Source: Hamiltosporidium magnivora
Lineage: Eukaryota > Microsporidia > Dubosqiidae
Direction of reading: 5' to 3'
Assembly (NCBI GenBank): GCA_004325065.1
Contig: PITI01000031.1
Location: forward strand, 1 to 31,904
DNA length: 31,904 bases
Numbering within the stretch: the first letter of the stretch is position 1; each line of letters starts with the position of its first letter. This document shows, piece by piece, positions 10,097-18,730 of this stretch. The position numbers and the translations under genes were made by a program. The notes under the pieces are model-generated. The model saw nothing but the letters and a program-made list of their open reading frames with translations, was not told the DNA's origin and made no database searches.

Positions 10097-12220
10097 AAGG
10101 ATTTTTTTAAGATTAAATTTATTTTTTTAGGTTATTTACTTCAATAATTAAATTCATGGGTATAGTTTTGTCTTTATTTGTAAAAACCGATACTTTTATT
10201 TATTTTAAGAATCTTATATCTAAATCTTTTCATTTCAATCAAATGAAGAAAAAATTTTGTGCAATATAAATTTTGGTTCTTTAAAATAGATACTCATTCT
10301 AAATAATGTAAACCTTAGTTGATAATAATTTAAGTTCTCAGTTTTCTTAAAAATTTAATTGTAAAAAATCAAGACTAAATTTTTATTTATACTGAGCAAT
10401 AAAATTTTTAATTTTTAAATTGCTATTTTTAATCCGGTTTTAGGCTTTTGTGTGTATAAATCAGTTAATACTTCTAAATACTACTTTGAAAATAACTAAA
10501 AAGATAAAAGAAATATATTGCATTCGTAGAGTATATTTTAAATATGTAAAATTTTGAAATATATTTTTTGGATCATTCAAATACCCAAAAAAACCCCGGA
10601 AAGAATCCACAAACATTTATTTATTTTAACTTTGTATGTTTGTATGGTTTTTGAGGAGTGTAATGATATTAAAAATCATCTTTTTGCCAATGAGTGTGTG
10701 AAATAAGTGGAAACAGCATTTTGATATTTTTCTGTTGTATAAATCATACATAATCTATAGATCCATCCCCTAAAATCCCAAGTTACAACAGATTAAATAA
10801 TGCAATTAAAATTTACAGTGATTAATCCTCGACACCGAGAGGTAAAAGAGGAATGGTATAAGTAAGTAAAAGTAAACAGAGATAATTCTTAGAAGATTAA
10901 ACTCTTAAATTTAAGTTTTATGTACAGTTCAGAATTCATTAGTCTAAAAATCTAGTATTAATAACAGGGCTTGCTTCCGTCGCAATTAAATTGTTATTCT
11001 TGGATCTAGCTTGTGTTTTATATTACTCTCGGCCCATATAAATTGAGATGCGTGTTTGTTTCTGATATACTTTTCTTTGAAAAATTTACATGATTTTCAT
11101 GATTTTAATAAGTTTGTCTTTATGGTTTTGAGTGTTTATAAACCTTTATTTACTGCAAAAATTACTCATTGAGGTGATTGTTAAATTTTAATGGGATATA
11201 GACCAGATTTCACGTTTTCTGTTTAAAATAACACACTTTAATACATTAAAGTATGCTTTCTACACTATTTTACGGTTAAATTTGTATCATTCTCATTGAA
11301 CCACTTATATATAATATTAAATATACGATTCCTGATATATTATAAAAGCAATAAGCCCAAGGGTTAGAACTGGCCAGGTAAACTGTATAAATGTTTCTCT
11401 CAAATATTTACGTCAAATAGAGGATTTTCTAAAAGCTTATATCCAGTAAGCCCATGAATATCTAATGATTTTAATATTTCTTAAGAAGTAAATAAATTAT
11501 TTTGTTTTATATCTACATATTATATAATATCGTTCTTTTCTCAATGGCAGTCTAATTTCAGAAAACTATTTCACGATAGAATAACTTTTACACAAAAAGA
11601 TATAAAGTAATTTTAACAGTAAAAATATTTTCGATCTTGTTTCGATACAAAATATTCAACCTAAAAAGACATAATTTCATTCAAAATACCTGTGTTTTTT
11701 AATGTATTGTAATATTTGTTTATTTTTAAACTATATCTAATCTTAATATCAGCATTTAATAAATATTAAGACTCATCGAAAATGTTCCAATATTTTTAAT
11801 CTATCAAATATTTCCAAAATATATAGCCTGAGCTAGATAAATTTCATTTAAAAATTTTTATTTTTTCTTTTATTTATATATTTCTATGCAAAACATTTTT
11901 AATATTTCTTTTACATCAACTCTTTCAAAAAAAATTTAAGAACTAGTTCATCTCGAGTGCTTCAGCACTTTTTTAAAAAACAACAAGAAATTAATAAGAT
12001 ATTCAAAATATTCTCGTTTTATACAAATTTATGATATAACTAGACAAATTAGATTGTATTAATCAGAATATAACTTAAGGTATAATAAAATACATAAGTC
12101 TTAAAATTTGCAAAAAAAGAAGATAAAAAAAATGGAACGTAAAAAAATAATTAAAAGAACTTAAAAAACTATAAAAAAAAATTATTTGGATTCAGTAAAT
12201 GTAAAAATTATTTAAAAAAA
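10097..12220. other. Spacer with weak coding-like islands
   Basis: About 2.1 kb with no intact gene. Three GC-richer islands interrupt the AT-rich background. Near 10801 a 21-codon frame starting ATG reads NPRHREVKEEWYK and ends in TAAGTAAGT. At 10968-11034 a frame reads GLASVAIKLLFLDLACVLYYSRPI. At 11345-11450 a frame reads RVRTGQVNCINVS and KYLRQIEDFLKAYIQ before a stop. These are likely fragments of decayed mobile or genic sequence, but none can be named. A hairpin with a T-run is listed at 11956-11974. The rest holds nothing recognisable. Confidence 0.5.
11956..11974 (+). terminator. Hairpin followed by a run of T
   Basis: AGTGC-TTCA-GCACT forms a perfect 5-bp stem with a 4-base loop, and the strand continues as T6. 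RNA polymerase III stops at such T-runs, and many small RNAs end in a short hairpin. No A/B box pair or known RNA core is visible upstream, so the assignment is tentative; it may be a chance palindrome. Confidence 0.25.
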
Positions 12221-13279
12221 TTAATTTTCAGGTATCCAACCTTGTTTTGAGAAAAAACCATAGAGAACTTCAATTCTTTTATCGTATGATTTTAGAAGAT
12301 ATTTGAGTCTTTTTACATTTAAATAATTATTTTTTAAAAATTCATTTATTGCTGTACTTTTGATATGAATATACGATTTATATGAAATTTCTAATTTTTT
12401 ACATATTTCCAATTCCAAATCAGTAAGCAATTTTGAACGTTCCTTTTCATACTTTAAAAATCTTTCATTTGAATATTTTTGCTTGAAATCTTGGTTCTTG
12501 TTTAATAAAGATTTAAGATGTTCCTCAATAAAAATTCCTTTTAAAAATGAATTAAAATCTGTTTTTGACAAATATGGTGTCAGTGGTTTGAGTTTAGAAA
12601 GAATCTTTTTTTCATTTTCTGAATAATTAGATTCTTTAGATTGTAATTTTTTGATTTCATAAAGATTTCTATCTAAAATAATATGTTTTCTAATATTTCT
12701 TAGTTTCAATGTATAGAAATAACTATCAATCATGGCTTCTTTTAATTGTTTTTCTATTTCGTTATCCTCTTCTTTAAATACAAGATCTTTAATAATATTT
12801 TCTGCATCGTTATCGTATTCTACATCGAAATCTTTTCTAAGAGGTAAATAATTAACAACTTCGTGAATGTTTGGATTGGAAAAACCACTGATATTTTTAT
12901 CTGATTCGTAGAATTTATTGTCTGAAATACCAAAAATTAAACAAAAATGCTTTTCGATTTCTTCAACTGATTTTGATCCAAAATAATTTGAAATATCTTC
13001 CCAATTTCCAATACCGTAAATATAAAAAGCATCAAAAAATAAAAGTTCGTCTAGTGCTGTCCAATTGGGTTCATATACTGGAAACACCAACGGTTCAATA
13101 GCTCTATATTTATGTGACAAGTCATGACCATCCAATTTTTTTTTATTGTAAAAACAAAGAACACAAAAATCTAAATTACATTCCGAACATTTTATTCTCG
13201 TTGAAAAGCTTATTTCATTGTAACAAAAATCACAAAGAATCGAAATAGGTTCGTTTCTACGGAATCTAACAAACGTCAT
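12221..13279 (-). CDS. ADA2: Transcriptional adaptor Ada2 (SAGA complex)
   Basis: A 352-residue protein with the full Ada2 domain order. Residues 14-58 are a ZZ zinc finger with C16, C19, C31, C34, C39, C42, H52 and H56. Residues 72-113 are a SANT domain (W73, the YGIGNWEDIS core with W93). Residues 146-170 carry the Ada2 signature LPLRKDFDVEYDNDAE. Residues 230-270 hold the conserved helical stretch with FLKGIFIEEHLKSLL. The C-terminus (about 283-349) is a SWIRM domain ending in GFFSKQGWI. Ada2 links the acetyltransferase Gcn5 to SAGA and stimulates histone H3 acetylation in the nucleus. Yeast Ada2 is about 430 residues, so this version is compact but complete. ATG is two bases from a CCCCC run, which supports this start. 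The next gene upstream on the same strand begins 1.6 kb away. Confidence 0.95.
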   Translation of the reverse strand: MTFVRFRRNEPISILCDFCYNEISFSTRIKCSECNLDFCVLCFYNKKKLDGHDLSHKYRAIEPLVFPVYEPNWTALDELLFFDAFYIYGIGNWEDISNYFGSKSVEEIEKHFCLIFGISDNKFYESDKNISGFSNPNIHEVVNYLPLRKDFDVEYDNDAENIIKDLVFKEEDNEIEKQLKEAMIDSYFYTLKLRNIRKHIILDRNLYEIKKLQSKESNYSENEKKILSKLKPLTPYLSKTDFNSFLKGIFIEEHLKSLLNKNQDFKQKYSNERFLKYEKERSKLLTDLELEICKKLEISYKSYIHIKSTAINEFLKNNYLNVKRLKYLLKSYDKRIEVLYGFFSKQGWIPEN

Positions 13280-13847
13280 GAGGGGGTGTTTCTACGAATA
13301 ATACATTATTAAAGAAAATATAAAATTCTTAATGATTATTTTTACTAATTGTCCTTCTTTTTGTCACAATTGCTAGCTTTTATTTCAAATGGCGCAATGA
13401 AAATCATTTTTTTAGAAGTAATTTGTGAAAAAAATAAAATGTTTTTATTTCGTGAAATAACGTAGATTTTAATGATATTTTTTGTCGATACATTTTCTTA
13501 AAGCGAAATTAAGTATTTTAATTCTAAAAATTTACATTTTTGTTTATTATTTTTTTTCATACCTCTCTTTTTCACGAAAGATTTTTAAAAAATTATTGGT
13601 TCGAAAAAGACCTGAAATTTTTTAAAAAATTACTTTTTTATATAAAAAAAATTTATGCATAAAAAATTTTGTTCATTTAAATGTCTTAAAATCTTCAATT
13701 AAAAATGGAAATTTATGCATAAAAATTTGAATTCAATAAAATATTTATAAACATCTAATAAAGATTTTACAATCCAAAAGTATAAAAATTTGAATATATT
13801 TGAAAAAAAAATATTTTAGAATCTAAATAGATAAATAAATTAATGAT
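13280..13847. other. Spacer between ADA2 and the USP-like gene
   Basis: 568 bases, very AT-rich, holding the ADA2 promoter at its left side and the 3' end of the USP-like gene at its right. The string ATTTATGCATAAAAA occurs twice (near 13651 and 13711). No frame or RNA gene is seen. Confidence 0.55.
13282..13286 (-). promoter_or_regulatory. CCCCC start-site signal of ADA2
   Basis: On the minus strand the sequence ACACCCCCTC leads directly into the ATG, leaving only two bases between the C-run and the start codon. This is the strongest example of the microsporidian-type signal in the window. It implies a 5' untranslated region of almost no length. Confidence 0.6.
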
Positions 13848-14855
13848 TTAATTTTGATGATTTTTAACATAAAAAGCCATCAATGGAAATCCTTTAAATT
13901 TTGAAACCGAATCAAATATTGATGGTTTTCCTAAACAACATATCCATTCCGTACCAGACAAAACATAGGAAATATAAGAATCTTCACTTTTAGACAAAAC
14001 AGAAACGAGTTTATATTTTTCACCGGCGAATTTTATATTTTTTGAAATGAAATCGTTTTTCGCTGAATTTAAATTGGCAACCAAAACTATTGGTGTAGAT
14101 TCAACACCTTTAATAATGTCATTCTCGTATCTTAATCCTTTATCGGTAGAAACTTCGTACATTTCAAGTATTTTTTCAATTTTTTCATCTTTGCTGCTTT
14201 GTTTAATATTCAAAGATTCAAAATATTTAATTTTTAATTCTTTTTCAAGGCATTTAAATTTACCTTGGAATATCTCAACAATAGGAGAATATTCCTCATA
14301 AATATGAATTTTTGATAATTTTTCTTCTTCTTGTATTTCCCAATCAACTTCTTCAAAATAATAACTAGAAAGAAATTCCTTATGAAGAATATCCAATATT
14401 GATTTATAAATCATAGAACTATCTTTTTTGTCACCATCAGGTATTAATTTTACCAGTTTCTCCCGTATTTCGTTAAAACTTTTCGAATCTTTTTCTTCTT
14501 CCAAGAAATCAATCAATGCTGATAAAATTTCAGCCAAAGGAAAAAATTTCTTTGTAGATCTATTTTTTGTAGAAAGAATTTTTAAAAGATTGGAAAACGG
14601 TTCACAAGCTAAAAGACAAAATACGATGCTTGAAAGTGCAGAATTACGGTCATAAATTTGTTCTTTCCAAAGAAAATTTATAGACTGAAATAAATAATCT
14701 TTATCGTCCAACAAAGAATTGCCACAAATCCTTTTTTGTACAACTGGTGGTATTTCCACTGGTTTGGCTCTTTTAATGGATTGTAGTATTTCATATTCTT
14801 CTTCAAGTGTTATATCAGATAAAAATATTACTTTGTCATCGGTATTCATTGTCAT
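13848..14855 (-). CDS. Ubiquitin-specific-protease-like protein without catalytic residues
   Basis: A 335-residue protein that follows the USP (peptidase C19) fold block by block. Residues 68-90 (YDRNSALSSIVFCLLACEPFSNLL) align with the N-T-C-Y-x-N-S-x-L-Q box, best with the Ubp3/USP10 form. Residues 141-161 (GDKKDSSMIYKSILDILHKEF) correspond to the GxQxDAxEFLxxLLDxLHEE helix. Residues 189-199 (YSPIVEIFQGK) match the SxIxxLFxG strand. Residues 280-333 (KYKLVSVLSKSEDSYISYVL, EWICC, FPLMAFYVKN) match the C-terminal YxLxxVxxHxGxxxxGHYxxYV, W and AYxLFYxR blocks. The nucleophile Cys is Ala73 by this alignment, and the GHY histidine is absent. The zinc-binding Cys pairs of the finger are missing too. 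It is therefore probably a non-catalytic scaffold or ubiquitin reader. Two ATGs are close together; the first is next to the CCC signal. The fold call is an alignment by eye. Confidence 0.6.
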   Translation of the reverse strand: MTMNTDDKVIFLSDITLEEEYEILQSIKRAKPVEIPPVVQKRICGNSLLDDKDYLFQSINFLWKEQIYDRNSALSSIVFCLLACEPFSNLLKILSTKNRSTKKFFPLAEILSALIDFLEEEKDSKSFNEIREKLVKLIPDGDKKDSSMIYKSILDILHKEFLSSYYFEEVDWEIQEEEKLSKIHIYEEYSPIVEIFQGKFKCLEKELKIKYFESLNIKQSSKDEKIEKILEMYEVSTDKGLRYENDIIKGVESTPIVLVANLNSAKNDFISKNIKFAGEKYKLVSVLSKSEDSYISYVLSGTEWICCLGKPSIFDSVSKFKGFPLMAFYVKNHQN

Positions 14856-14859
14856 TTAT

Positions 14860-14862
14860 GGG
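14860..14862 (-). promoter_or_regulatory. CCC start-site signal of the USP-like gene
   Basis: GTGACCCATAA precedes the ATG on the minus strand with four bases between CCC and ATG. It favours the first of two nearby in-frame ATGs (ATGACAATG) as the start. Confidence 0.5.
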
Positions 14863-15287
14863 TCACAACTTTTAAAAATATAAATTTAAATATGAAACAA
14901 ACGTTAGGAAAATTGATTATAAAATATTTTATTGGAAAAATATCTGACAGAATCTTCAGATGTTTTGAAAAAAGAAATAAAATATAAAACTAATTCTTAG
15001 AAAACTTAAAAATAAAATATTTGTAAGGTATTTGAAACAAATAGAAATATCAAATGTTTTGTATTAAAACCGCATTAAAATATTTGTATAAGAGTAAAAT
15101 AACCATAAAATATGAGTTTGTTAGTCGAAAAAATAAATTTAAGATAAATGATTTTCAAACATGTTTACATCAAAAATTTAAACGAAAAATTAAATTTACA
15201 AATTTTACAATAATATAAGAAGAAGGGTAAATAAAAATGATTGAAGGAATTGAAATATATAAAAAATAAAATCATTTACCCATCAAT

Positions 15288-15780
15288 AATGTAATGGAAT
15301 GTGAAAACCTGCAAGATTTGCTTCGAAGAAGCTCATCTACTTTTCGTAAATAAATATAAATTTAAGTCCTCAAAACGAATTAGGAGTCATTCTATTCAAG
15401 AATTTATAAAAAAGGTATACTTATATAAGCTGATACCTAAATATAAACTTATGTTGAATTCAGAACAATAAACCTGAAATATTTATTTTAGTAAGAAATG
15501 AATATATTTCTTTATTGAACTAGGAATTACTTCACAAGATTCACTTCAAATTGTTGAAACTGAAAAAAACTTCCAAAAACAACGGATTGACCAAAAAAAG
15601 GTCATATTCACTGTTCTAGTGTTGATGATTGATTATTCTAAAACTTAGAATAGTGTTTTGCAAAAACCCATAAAAATCAACAAATAAGACCAAGAATAGA
15701 ATCATATATTCAATCAATGGTACTCAAAAAACATATAAACTGATTTTATTTAATCAAAAGAGAATTCGAATAGGGCTGAA
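15288..15780 (+). pseudogene. Decayed retrotransposon C-terminal region
   Basis: Plus-strand frames give, in order, blocks of the same element family as at the window edges. ECENLQDLLRR (from 15294) corresponds to the RCEKMLGHDYTRR box. HLLFVNKYKFKSSKRIRSHS follows directly after a frame change. Further on, IELGITSQDSLQIVETEKN (about 15505-15560) and RIESYIQSMVLKK (about 15694-15732) follow with the spacing of the intact family. At least three stops and two frame changes separate them, and the part before ECEN is missing. The overlap with the right-edge copy (HLLLLNRYKFKSS) confirms common origin. It is a truncated, long-inactive insertion lying between two minus-strand genes. Confidence 0.75.
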
Positions 15781-16420
15781 CAGTAATGGGAATTTAATAA
15801 GGGCATAATTGGATGTCATATCATGAGCTGAGAGTCACTCACTTCGCTTGAGATAAACACCAAGGAAGTAAAGCTTGTATGAAAACAAATATCAAAACCA
15901 ACCAATATAAATGTGAGGGAAAATACTAGAAATCAAAGCATTCAATAGTAATTTAGAAAGACCTCAAATATGAAAGATGATCGAATCAAAACATAGGGAA
16001 AATATACAAAGAAGTAAGTAATAGAATAATAGCTCGGCAATAAATTAATTTTAATTTCAAACAATCTATAATATTATTCATGTTAAATAAATATTGAATT
16101 GGAAGGCATAAGTCCTAATTCCTTATATTCTCCATATCAAAGTAAAGATAAATTTTTTATCACAAATTTTTTTTATTTACTTCTTAGTGCTATAAACAGA
16201 AATCTTTCAAAATTAATTTAATATTATTTAATAATCGAACATATATTTTAAACTAGTAAAATTTATTGTTAAATATGATTTACTTTTTAAGATAACTTTC
16301 TATTCATTTATAAGAATGGACATTAATTCGAAAATTTTTGATTAGAAATTTTTAAAAAAATTATAAAACGAGATTGTGAGAAATATAATAATTTGAAAAT
16401 GCAAGGCTAAAAGTTTATAT

Positions 16421-18730
16421 TCAGTCGAATGATGAACTACTTTCAAGATTATATTTTGATTTCTTAATTTTTTTCTTTTTACTATTGATTTTAGATTCCT
16501 CGATTTCTTGTTTACTTTCAAAATTTGTAGTTGTAAAATTATTTTTTGTATTTTTTTGGTCCATAATTTCATTTTGTAGATCTTTTTCTGTACTTTTTTC
16601 TAATTCTTCTTCTGGTTTCAATTCATTTTTTTCTTCTTTAAAAATTACAGATTCAAAGAAATTATTATCGAATATTTTTGATTTTGAATTGTATGGCTCT
16701 AGCGTTTGTTCTCCTTCTTCTGATGATATCAAATCATTGTTTTTTATATTAAATTCTGCTTCATCTTGATCGATTTGTACATTAAATTTGGCTTCTTTTT
16801 TTTCAATTTTTTTATTTTCAATTGGAAATAATATTTTTGCGTAATTATAAGGATTTTTAGATAGAAAATTCATGAATTTTTCAAAATAAATCTTAAAAAA
16901 GCAACTAAAATTGCTCAAATCAAATGTAACTATTTTTTCATCGGCAAATTCTGGGAAGAAATTATGAATGCTCCACATCAACGCCAAATTACTGGGTTTG
17001 TAAAAAAATTCCTTTTTTCCATTTAAAAATGTATTTCCTAATACAATCAATACTCTAGGATAAATACAATTACCATAATTACATCCTGAAACACATTTGC
17101 AACTGTATTGTAATAATGTAAACATTCTTTGTATTTTCTTTTCTTTGTTTAAACAGCGAAACAAATCTTTAATATTATTTTTTTCTAATTTAGAATTTCC
17201 TCTGTAAAGAAATAAATTTTTATCAAAAAATTCTTTTAACAAAACAAAATGATTGTAAATTATTTTTACAGAATTTATTGAAATTTCAAGGTTTTTGTCA
17301 GTAATAAATGCTGATATTTTAGAAATAAATTCTGTATTTTGAAATACTTTTCTAATCAAAATTTGTTTTTGCGAATGATTTCTTATTAATTCCAACATAT
17401 TTATATAAATTTCGAAATAGCAAACTTTTGGAAAAGATTTCAACTCATTTTGCAGTTCAGTTATTCGACTCAAAACTGAATTAAAATTTATTAAGTGATC
17501 TAGTCCAACATCAATTTTATCAGGTAGATTAATCAGAGTTTGTCTTATAGTTTCATCATATATATTTTGGTTAGATATATCTTTATTTTCAAAATTTGAA
17601 TTCACCTCTATTTTCATAGACTCTTCATGAACCGAATGATCTTGAAAATCTCTATAATTAAACAAATTTAAGGTTTCATTATTTGAATATTTATTTTCAG
17701 ATAAATTATCAGAATTATCATGAACAACCGAAAAATATGAATTTTCTTTATAATCATAATTATTTAAAAAATTAATTCTTGAAGCACTTTCAATTTCATC
17801 ATAGATTTGTTCTGTAGAAGTAGATAATTTTTTATATTTTAAATTTTCAATATCTTCCAATTTTCCAGTAAATTTTAACTCACAAATAAAATTTATTGTA
17901 TGAATATTTCTAGGAATAGAAAAATATTCAACCAAAAAGTAAAAAACATACTGATAAATCATTTTGGCAAGTTTTATAAAGACGGGATTTGAAATGAAAC
18001 AATATTTAGAAAAATAAGATTTCTTAGGAATATTATCTTTCAAAGAGTAAAATATTTCAGGATCGAAATGTTTGCGTATATTTTCATACGGAACACTACT
18101 TTTATCCGAAATAGTTGTTTCTTTACTTTTAAAACATGATTTGTATTTAAATATTTGATTAAAAAAATCACAAACATTTTCTGTTCTTAAAAATAAAATT
18201 AAATCAAAAAGCCCTATTTCCATTAAAATATTCAATAATATAGAAACAGTAAAATTATCATTTGAAGAAATAAAAAGTTTCAAACTATGAATTACCTTCG
18301 TTATTATTTTAGATTCAGAACATCTCCATAATAAATCTTCTTCAATAAAATTTTCATTAAATTCAGTTTTTATATTTTTCAACGTTTTGTATATTTTTTC
18401 ACTTAAAAAAATCAGATTGTTTCGGTTTATAAAAAACTCTTTCAAATTATTTTTTTTCTTACTTTGAACAAAATATTCTAAAGCATTCACCAAAATATCC
18501 ATTGATTCTATAAAAATACATTCTTCACGTAAAATATAAATAAATTGTTTTGTAAAAAATTTCCATTCAACTAAACATATGTAAAGAGATGGTTCTGTTT
18601 TTAAAATGGTATTTATATCACATAAAATAGCTTTAAATTCACTTTCTTTGTTTATATCTACTTTTATAGATGCCACTAAACTAAATAAAACCGCTTTAAC
18701 TTCATCTAAACAGTTTTTTGATTCATGCAT
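16421..18730 (-). CDS. Probable Timeless/Tof1-family replication fork protection protein
   Basis: A 769-residue helical-repeat protein. Residues 33-68 (FKAILCDINTILKTEPSLY ... EWKFFTKQFIYIL) resemble the Timeless N-terminal repeat, in which a conserved CLxDLxRxLxxD stretch is followed by a DLxPIL helix. Residues 480-545 (VKIIYNHFVLLKEFF ... NNIKDLFRCLNKEKKIQRMFTLLQYS) resemble the family stretch with NxxIxxxLxRI and MLFQxS. Residues 611-636 (FFKIYFEKFMNFLSKNPYNYAKILFP) match the FxxxVxxKFFxxxxxNPxLxVExLFP box. Residues 320-400 are a variable Asn/Ser-rich linker; 637-769 is a charged tail rich in Glu and Lys ending in a lysine cluster and SSSSFD. C546/C550/C555 and C544 form a small cysteine cluster (CKCVSGCNYGNC) of unknown meaning. 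Tof1 travels with the replisome and stabilises stalled forks. The match is weak, motif-level and could be wrong; a generic HEAT-type protein is the alternative. Confidence 0.4.
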   Translation of the reverse strand: MHESKNCLDEVKAVLFSLVASIKVDINKESEFKAILCDINTILKTEPSLYICLVEWKFFTKQFIYILREECIFIESMDILVNALEYFVQSKKKNNLKEFFINRNNLIFLSEKIYKTLKNIKTEFNENFIEEDLLWRCSESKIITKVIHSLKLFISSNDNFTVSILLNILMEIGLFDLILFLRTENVCDFFNQIFKYKSCFKSKETTISDKSSVPYENIRKHFDPEIFYSLKDNIPKKSYFSKYCFISNPVFIKLAKMIYQYVFYFLVEYFSIPRNIHTINFICELKFTGKLEDIENLKYKKLSTSTEQIYDEIESASRINFLNNYDYKENSYFSVVHDNSDNLSENKYSNNETLNLFNYRDFQDHSVHEESMKIEVNSNFENKDISNQNIYDETIRQTLINLPDKIDVGLDHLINFNSVLSRITELQNELKSFPKVCYFEIYINMLELIRNHSQKQILIRKVFQNTEFISKISAFITDKNLEISINSVKIIYNHFVLLKEFFDKNLFLYRGNSKLEKNNIKDLFRCLNKEKKIQRMFTLLQYSCKCVSGCNYGNCIYPRVLIVLGNTFLNGKKEFFYKPSNLALMWSIHNFFPEFADEKIVTFDLSNFSCFFKIYFEKFMNFLSKNPYNYAKILFPIENKKIEKKEAKFNVQIDQDEAEFNIKNNDLISSEEGEQTLEPYNSKSKIFDNNFFESVIFKEEKNELKPEEELEKSTEKDLQNEIMDQKNTKNNFTTTNFESKQEIEESKINSKKKKIKKSKYNLESSSSFD

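Larger units (their letters stand above)
14856..16420. other. Spacer carrying a retrotransposon relic
   Basis: About 1.6 kb between the USP-like gene and the Timeless-like gene. The centre holds the reverse-transcriptase relic listed at 15288-15780. The area from 15780 to 16050 is somewhat richer in G+C and may be the 3' tail of the same element, but no frame can be followed. The outer parts are plain AT-rich spacer. Confidence 0.55.

Noticed and set aside
10874..10900. AACAGAGATAATT resembles the ACAGAGA box of U6 snRNA.
   Set aside because: The conserved U6 sequence that should follow (the AGC triad region and the stem with U4 pairing) is absent, and no T-run ends a transcript at the right distance.
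13590..13620. GGTTCGAAAAAG, and a second GGTTCGAAC at about 30286, as possible tRNA T-loops.
   Set aside because: Neither has the flanking T-stem pairing, acceptor stem or D-arm A box at a plausible distance.
16421..18730. SAPS-domain (Sit4-associated) identity for the large minus-strand gene, because of EEDLLWRC at residues 130-137.
   Set aside because: SAPS proteins have DEDDLLQEC near the N-terminus, but the blocks that should follow are missing, while later motifs fit Timeless/Tof1 better.
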